From Glaciecola amylolytica (lineage in GTDB: Bacteria; Bacteroidota; Bacteroidia; Flavobacteriales_D; Crocinitomicaceae), in contig CP034120.1 of NCBI GenBank assembly GCA_003856375.1, forward strand, positions 1,550,001-1,614,000: a stretch of DNA of 64,000 bases, written 5' to 3'. Below are positions 59,083 to 64,000 of this stretch, one piece after another. The position numbers were made by a program, and so were the translations under genes. How positions within the stretch are numbered: position 1 is the first letter of the stretch; each line of letters begins with the position of its first letter. A model generated the notes under the pieces. It was not told the DNA's origin. It saw only the letters and a list, made by a program, of their open reading frames with translations, and made no database searches.

Positions 59083-62000
59083 ATGATTCAAAAAATGATT
59101 GAAAGACCGGTGCTCTCACTGGTCATCTCTATTTTCATTGTGCTGCTGGGATTGTTGGCAATGACCTCACTTCCCGTAACACAATATCCGGATATTGCGC
59201 CGCCCGCAGTTTCTGTAACCACGCGATACACAGGTGCAAACGCCGAAGTTTGTTCGAAAGCAGTTGTAACTCCGCTGGAAAGAGCCATTAACGGTGTTCC
59301 CGGAATGACCTACATGAGTTCTGTTTCAGGAAACGACGGAACGAGTATCATTCAGATCTACTTTGAAGTAGGAACCGATCCCGATCTGGCGGCTGTAAAC
59401 GTACAAAACAGGGTTGCAACCGTTTTGGATGAATTACCTGAAGAAGTAATTAAAGCAGGAGTATCTACCGAGAAGGAAATCAACAGTATGTTGATGTACA
59501 TCAACCTGAAAAGCAGCGATGCATCGGTAGATGAAAAATTCATTTACAACTTTTCGGATATCAACGTACTTCCCGAACTTCGAAGAATTGACGGAGTAGG
59601 TTACGCAGATATTATGGGAAACAGGGAATACGCGATGCGTATCTGGTTGAAACCGCAGCGTTTGGATGCTTACGAACTTTCTGCTCAGGATGTAGTTACA
59701 GCTTTGAGAAAGCAAAATCTGGAAGCAGCTCCCGGAAAGATCGGGGAAAGCTCCGGACGCAAATCACAATCCATGCAGTATGTATTGCGCTATACCGGAA
59801 AACTGACTGAAAAAGAACAATATGGTAATATAGTAATCAAAGTAGCCGAAACCGGTGAAATGGTGCGTTTGAAAGACATTGCCGAAGTAGAATTCGGATC
59901 GGTGGATTATGACGTAATCTCCAAAGAAAACGGAAGTCCTTCTGCCGCAATTGTATTGAAACAACGGCCCGGTTCGAATGCGAGTAATGTGATTGAACAG
60001 GTAAAAACGCGTTTGGAGGAAATGAAGCAAAAGTCCTTTCCTCCGGGAATGGATTATACGATCAGTTATGACGTTTCCCGCTTTTTGGATGCTTCCATCA
60101 GCGAAGTAATCAAAACCCTGATTGAAGCCTTTATTCTGGTTGCATTGGTGGTTTTCCTGTTTTTGCAGGATTGGAAATCGACATTGATTCCCATTTTTGC
60201 CGTTCCTGTTTCCCTGATCGGAACCTTCGCGTTTATGCAATTGTTTGGTTTTTCGATCAACTTATTGACCCTATTTGCCTTGGTTCTTTCCATCGGAATT
60301 GTGGTCGACAATGCCATTGTAGTGGTAGAAGCCGTTCATGCCAAAATGCACGATGAGCACATGGATGCCAAAACGGCAACGATCGAATCGATGAAAGAAA
60401 TTACCGGAGCAATCCTGGCGATTACGCTTGTGATGTCGGCGGTGTTTATTCCTGTTGCTTTTTTATCCGGTCCGGTAGGAGTTTTTTATCGCCAGTTCTC
60501 GGTCACGATGGCCATATCCATTGTCATATCCGGAATTAACGCCTTGACATTGACGCCGGCATTGTGTGCTTTGATGCTCAAACCAATTGATCCGAATGCG
60601 AAGAAAACACTGATTCAGCGATTCTTTGATTCCTTCAATCGGGGATATGACAAGATTTCGAACAGATACAAGCGCTTACTGGAAATGATCGTCAACAGAA
60701 GAACGGTTACCGTGGGGCTCCTGCTTTTGTTTATTGCAGGAACCTGGGGAATCGGGAAAGTGCTTCCAACCGGATTTATTCCTACGGAAGATCAGGGAAC
60801 GGTTTATGTCAATGTAACGACTCCGGTTGGTTCTACTCTGGAAAGAACGGAAGCGGTGATGGATGAAATCGACAAGATTGCGCAAACGCTGCCGGAAGTG
60901 GAATCCATTTCAAGTCTTTCGGGCTACAGTATGATGACAGAAGGTGTTGGAGCTTCATTCGGAATGGGAACCATTAACCTGAAGCCCTGGGATGAACGAA
61001 GCAAAAATGCCAACGAACTGATTAATGAATTAATTGCGAAAACAAGTCACATCCGGGATGCGGAAGTGCAGTTTTTCCCGCCTCCGGCAGTTCCCGGATT
61101 TGGTAATGCCAACGGATTCGAAGTACGGGTTTTGGATAAAACCGGAAAAGGAAACCTTCAGGAAACAGCGAAGATCACGGATAATTTCATCAAAGAATTG
61201 AAGAAAAGACCGGAAATTAAAGATGCGTTCTCCAGTTTCGACCCGAGTTTCCCGCAGTATCTGATTCACATAGATCAGGATGTAGCGGCGAGAAAATTGA
61301 TTTCAGCAGAAGATGCTTTGTTTAACTTACAAGCTTTGATCGGAAGTTACTACGCGACGAATTTTATCCGTTACGGACAGATGTATAAAGTGATGGTGCA
61401 GGCCGATCCGAAATACCGTGCACAGCCGGATGACATTCTTCACCTGCGTATCAAGAACAGTGCCGGTGAAATGGTTCCGTACAGCGCATTTGCAAGAATC
61501 GAACGGGTTTATGGACCGGAACAGTTGACGCGCTACAACATGTACATTTCAGCGATGGTGAATGGAGAAGCAGCTGCGGGTTACAGTAGTGGGGAAGCCA
61601 TTACTGCGATTGAAGAAACCGCCGCAAAACATTTACCGCGGGGCTACGATTACGAATGGTCGGGAATGACGCGGGAAGAAGTACTTTCCGGAAATCAGAT
61701 TTTCTACATTTTTGCCATTTGTTTGCTCTTCGTATACCTTTTGCTGGCAGCACAGTATGAAAGTTTCCTACTTCCCTTGCCGGTATTGTTGTTCCTTCCG
61801 ATCGGAATTTTCGGGTCGATGTTCTTCCTGCAGATTCTGGGACTGGATAACAACATTTATGCACAGGTCGCCATGATCATGCTCATCGGATTGTTAGGTA
61901 AAAACGCCATTCTGATTATTGAATTTGCGATCCTGAAACAATCCGAAGGACGAACCGTGGTTCAGGCGGCGATAGACGGAGCAGTTGCCCGTTTACGTCC

Positions 62001-62202
62001 GATTTTAATGACATCTTTCGCATTTACAGCCGGAATGATTCCTTTAATGATGGCTTCCGGAGCAGGAGAAATCGGAAACAGTACGATTGGTTCTGCCGCT
62101 GCGGGTGGAATGTTGTTCGGAACGATCTTCGGAGTGATTGTTATTCCGGGATTGTACGTCATTTTCGCATCCATGTCTTCCAAAACAAAATCAAAAAAAT
62201 GA
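59083..62202 (+). CDS. RND (HAE1-type) multidrug efflux pump inner-membrane protein
   Basis: The 1039-residue protein has twelve predicted helices, two large periplasmic loops, and the AcrB signatures: first helix MIERPVLSLVISIFIVLLGLL, LPVTQYPDIAPP, and TM4 SIGIVVDNAIVVVEAVHAKM. In that motif Asp409 is kept and the second Asp of AcrB is Asn410, as in several Bacteroidota pumps. TM10 has LLGKNAILIIEFA with Lys. It exchanges protons for drugs or metabolites and works with the adaptor upstream and the channel downstream. Its stop overlaps the channel start by four bases (ATGA). Substrates are unknown. Confidence 0.95.
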   Translation: MIQKMIERPVLSLVISIFIVLLGLLAMTSLPVTQYPDIAPPAVSVTTRYTGANAEVCSKAVVTPLERAINGVPGMTYMSSVSGNDGTSIIQIYFEVGTDPDLAAVNVQNRVATVLDELPEEVIKAGVSTEKEINSMLMYINLKSSDASVDEKFIYNFSDINVLPELRRIDGVGYADIMGNREYAMRIWLKPQRLDAYELSAQDVVTALRKQNLEAAPGKIGESSGRKSQSMQYVLRYTGKLTEKEQYGNIVIKVAETGEMVRLKDIAEVEFGSVDYDVISKENGSPSAAIVLKQRPGSNASNVIEQVKTRLEEMKQKSFPPGMDYTISYDVSRFLDASISEVIKTLIEAFILVALVVFLFLQDWKSTLIPIFAVPVSLIGTFAFMQLFGFSINLLTLFALVLSIGIVVDNAIVVVEAVHAKMHDEHMDAKTATIESMKEITGAILAITLVMSAVFIPVAFLSGPVGVFYRQFSVTMAISIVISGINALTLTPALCALMLKPIDPNAKKTLIQRFFDSFNRGYDKISNRYKRLLEMIVNRRTVTVGLLLLFIAGTWGIGKVLPTGFIPTEDQGTVYVNVTTPVGSTLERTEAVMDEIDKIAQTLPEVESISSLSGYSMMTEGVGASFGMGTINLKPWDERSKNANELINELIAKTSHIRDAEVQFFPPPAVPGFGNANGFEVRVLDKTGKGNLQETAKITDNFIKELKKRPEIKDAFSSFDPSFPQYLIHIDQDVAARKLISAEDALFNLQALIGSYYATNFIRYGQMYKVMVQADPKYRAQPDDILHLRIKNSAGEMVPYSAFARIERVYGPEQLTRYNMYISAMVNGEAAAGYSSGEAITAIEETAAKHLPRGYDYEWSGMTREEVLSGNQIFYIFAICLLFVYLLLAAQYESFLLPLPVLLFLPIGIFGSMFFLQILGLDNNIYAQVAMIMLIGLLGKNAILIIEFAILKQSEGRTVVQAAIDGAVARLRPILMTSFAFTAGMIPLMMASGAGEIGNSTIGSAAAGGMLFGTIFGVIVIPGLYVIFASMSSKTKSKK

Positions 62203-63665
62203 AACAATTCAAAAGAATAAAACAAGGAACACTTTTGTTGGTTTTGGTCACTCTGTCTGCTTGTAAGATTCAGAATGAAGCCTTGAAAACAGATATTGTG
62301 ATTCCTCAGAAATATGAGAGTCAGACCGAGCTCATTGCCATCGATTCGATTAAAAAGGCAGCGGAAGCTCCTCCGAAATGGCAAACGTTTTTCACCGATC
62401 CGATTCTCGTTCAACTGATCGATTCTGCTTTGGTGAACAATCAGGATTTGCAGATTGCGCTTCAAAAAGTACAGCAGGCGCGGGCAGGAGTTCAATACAC
62501 GAAAGGAATCAGATTACCTGAATTGGGGCTGAATCTGGGAGCTGGAGTTCGTCGTTTCGGTGATTATACCATCGACGGAGTGGGGAACTACGACACGAAG
62601 TTTTCAACCAATCTGAACAACAAACAGAAACTTCCCAATCCTGTTCCGGATTTCTATGCCGGAGTTTATACAACCTGGGAAATTGATATCTGGGGGAAAT
62701 TGAAAGCGAAGAAAAAAGCGGCTTTGAATCGTTTTTTATCTGAAGAGCAAGGGAAAAATTTAGTAATCACAAACCTGATTTCGGAAATTGCCCAGCGCTA
62801 TTATCATTTGATGCTTCTGGACCGGAAACGTGCAATTATCGAAGAAAATATCCTGTTGCAGCAAAATGCATTGGAAGTAATCGGTTTGCAAAAAGACATC
62901 GGGAAATCCAATCAATTGGCGATCGAATTGATCTCTGCAGAATTGCTTGAAGCAAAAGCCCTGGTGATAGAAGTGGATCAGGTGATTATCGAAGAAGAAA
63001 ACACGCTGAATTTCCTGTTGGGACGCTATCCGCAGCCAATTGTGAGATCCGATTTTGCTACAAATCAGGAACTGACACAGGCGGTAGCAAGTGGAATTCC
63101 TTCGGATGTATTGGAGAATCGCCCCGACATTCTGGCTTCAGCCTATCAGCTAAGGGCGCAAAATGCAGATGTGAAAGCAGCAAAAACGGCATTTTATCCG
63201 GCTTTGACTTTGAATGCAAATTTGGGATATCAGTCGTTTCGCGCCGCATTTTTGTTTGAATCTCCGGCTTCGATTGCCTATAATGTAGTTGGTGGTTTGG
63301 TTACACCTTTGCTGAACCGAAGAGCTTTGAAAGCAGATTTGATGGCAAGCAAAGCGTCACAGCAAGCCGCATATCTGAATTACGAGAAAACAATTCTGCA
63401 GGCTTTCACAGAAGTGTACCAGTTATTGAAACTCGACGATAATTTCCAGAATCGAAAAGAAGTGAAACAGGAGCAAGTGACTTTGTTGAAGCAATCGGTG
63501 GAAACTTCCCGGATTCTGTTTACATCCGGAAGAGCGGGGTATCTGGAAATCATTACTTCACAGGAAAATTACCTGCAATCACAAGTTGAACTTCTGGAAC
63601 TTCACCGCCTGAAAAACCAGAACAATGTGCTGCTTTACAAAGCGCTTGGAGGAGGTTGGAAGTAA
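62199..63665 (+). CDS. Outer-membrane efflux lipoprotein, TolC/NodT family
   Basis: The 488-residue product has a lipobox LSAC (Cys24) and the TolC-like repeat: PPKWQTFFTDPILVQLIDSALVNNQDLQIALQKVQQARAGV, a strand-rich ELGLNLGAGVRR, WEIDIWGKLKAKKKAALNRF, then the second helical repeat VLENRPDILASAYQLRAQNADVKAAKTAFYPALTLNANLGYQ and GLVTPLLNRRALKADLMASKASQQAAYLNYEKTILQAFTEV. This is the lipid-anchored outer-membrane channel of the tripartite pump. It overlaps the pump gene by four bases. A hairpin terminator follows at 63687. Confidence 0.93.
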   Translation: MKQFKRIKQGTLLLVLVTLSACKIQNEALKTDIVIPQKYESQTELIAIDSIKKAAEAPPKWQTFFTDPILVQLIDSALVNNQDLQIALQKVQQARAGVQYTKGIRLPELGLNLGAGVRRFGDYTIDGVGNYDTKFSTNLNNKQKLPNPVPDFYAGVYTTWEIDIWGKLKAKKKAALNRFLSEEQGKNLVITNLISEIAQRYYHLMLLDRKRAIIEENILLQQNALEVIGLQKDIGKSNQLAIELISAELLEAKALVIEVDQVIIEEENTLNFLLGRYPQPIVRSDFATNQELTQAVASGIPSDVLENRPDILASAYQLRAQNADVKAAKTAFYPALTLNANLGYQSFRAAFLFESPASIAYNVVGGLVTPLLNRRALKADLMASKASQQAAYLNYEKTILQAFTEVYQLLKLDDNFQNRKEVKQEQVTLLKQSVETSRILFTSGRAGYLEIITSQENYLQSQVELLELHRLKNQNNVLLYKALGGGWK

Positions 63666-63686
63666 GAAATAAGCTTTTCGTTTTTT

Positions 63687-63729
63687 TGCCACAGTTTGTT
63701 GAAGTTTCTTTGACAGCTGTGGCATTTTT
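63687..63729 (+). terminator. Rho-independent terminator of the RND operon
   Basis: TGCCACAG pairs with CTGTGGCA, with a 22-base loop, and TTTTT follows. It lies 22 bases after the channel stop, closing the four-gene operon. Confidence 0.85.
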
Positions 63730-63779
63730 ATTTTCTGGTATAAATCAGGTATCTTTGAAGAACACTCAACTCATACATC

Positions 63780-64000
63780 ATGAAATCACTTCAATTTTTT
63801 TCGATCCTTTTACTCTCGCTTGCAACAATACTGTTTGTGAATACTTCCTGCAAAAAGAAAAAGGTAGAGAATTGGGAAACGATGAAAAAACTCTACAAAA
63901 CGTATAAGAACGGAGAGATTTCCGAATGCAAATACAACGACGAAACTGTTTTTACTGCACAACTGAATGCATATGATGCGGAAACAGTTGTTTTCGACAA
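63780..64000 (+). CDS. Predicted lipoprotein, cut by the window end
   Basis: The gene starts with ATG at 63780 and runs open to the edge; 73 residues are visible. It begins MKSLQFFSILLLSLATILF and has a lipobox-like TSC (Cys24), followed by a Lys-rich linker (KKKKVENWETMKKLYKTYKNGE) and a domain with Cys in EISECKYND. A -7 element TATCTTTG lies at 63750-63757. The remainder and the function are outside the window. Confidence 0.75.
   Translation, partial: MKSLQFFSILLLSLATILFVNTSCKKKKVENWETMKKLYKTYKNGEISECKYNDETVFTAQLNAYDAETVVFD

Overview
The window reads as chromosomal DNA of a free-living Bacteroidota bacterium, most likely of the order Flavobacteriales (the gene mix recalls Crocinitomicaceae such as Fluviicola, but that rank is inference). 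Support comes from type IX secretion (T9SS) cargo with type A and type B C-terminal sorting domains, a PorP/SprF-like protein, a barrel protein of the TonB-dependent receptor type, LytS/LytTR signalling, many short lipoproteins, almost no Shine-Dalgarno sites, and several -7 elements of the Bacteroidota type (TAnnTTTG). No rRNA, tRNA, CRISPR array, insertion sequence or phage gene was seen.

Layout. 1-2069: end of an iron-uptake cassette (two small membrane proteins and a PepSY membrane protein). 2121-13608, minus strand: two lipoproteins, a frameshifted Tet(X)-like flavin monooxygenase, an AraC regulator, a conserved unknown, a 1569-residue T9SS type B protein, a TPR-like protein, a PorP/SprF-like protein and a lipase-like lipoprotein. 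13944-22197: T9SS type A protein, an 8-bp satellite, a Dph6-like/CWC fusion, a thioredoxin-like lipoprotein, a DEAD-box helicase and TypA, the last two flanked by related hairpin repeats. 22447-27760: DUF4386 protein, two acetyltransferases, a SUKH-like protein, lipoprotein, SUMF1-like protein, and a Crp/Fnr regulator with a palindrome just after it.

28120-37101: an overlapping HEAT-repeat/Arr (rifamycin ADP-ribosyltransferase) pair, TlpA-like protein, methionine aminopeptidase, serine hydrolase, a WYL regulator followed by a GyrI-like protein, DUF1801 proteins and secreted unknowns. A 15-bp motif next to the WYL regulator recurs upstream of the Arr pair, which suggests shared control. 37308-44836: a large propeller-like protein without a signal peptide, then a DUF5694/barrel-receptor operon divergent from a LytS/LytTR pair, with a 21-bp-period direct repeat between them. 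44986-48171: small membrane proteins and lipoproteins of unknown role.

48284-64000: catalase-peroxidase KatG, a DUF6157 protein, a putative M91 zinc-metallopeptidase effector whose N-terminus resembles proteins linked to extracellular contractile injection systems, a GNAT enzyme, two AraC regulators, a T9SS type A protein, a secreted VOC protein, and a tripartite RND efflux operon (lipoprotein adaptor, inner-membrane pump, TolC-like lipoprotein) preceded by a small membrane protein. The window ends inside a lipoprotein gene. Two genes (3143-4287 and 46247-46824) are broken by single-base shifts that may be sequencing errors.
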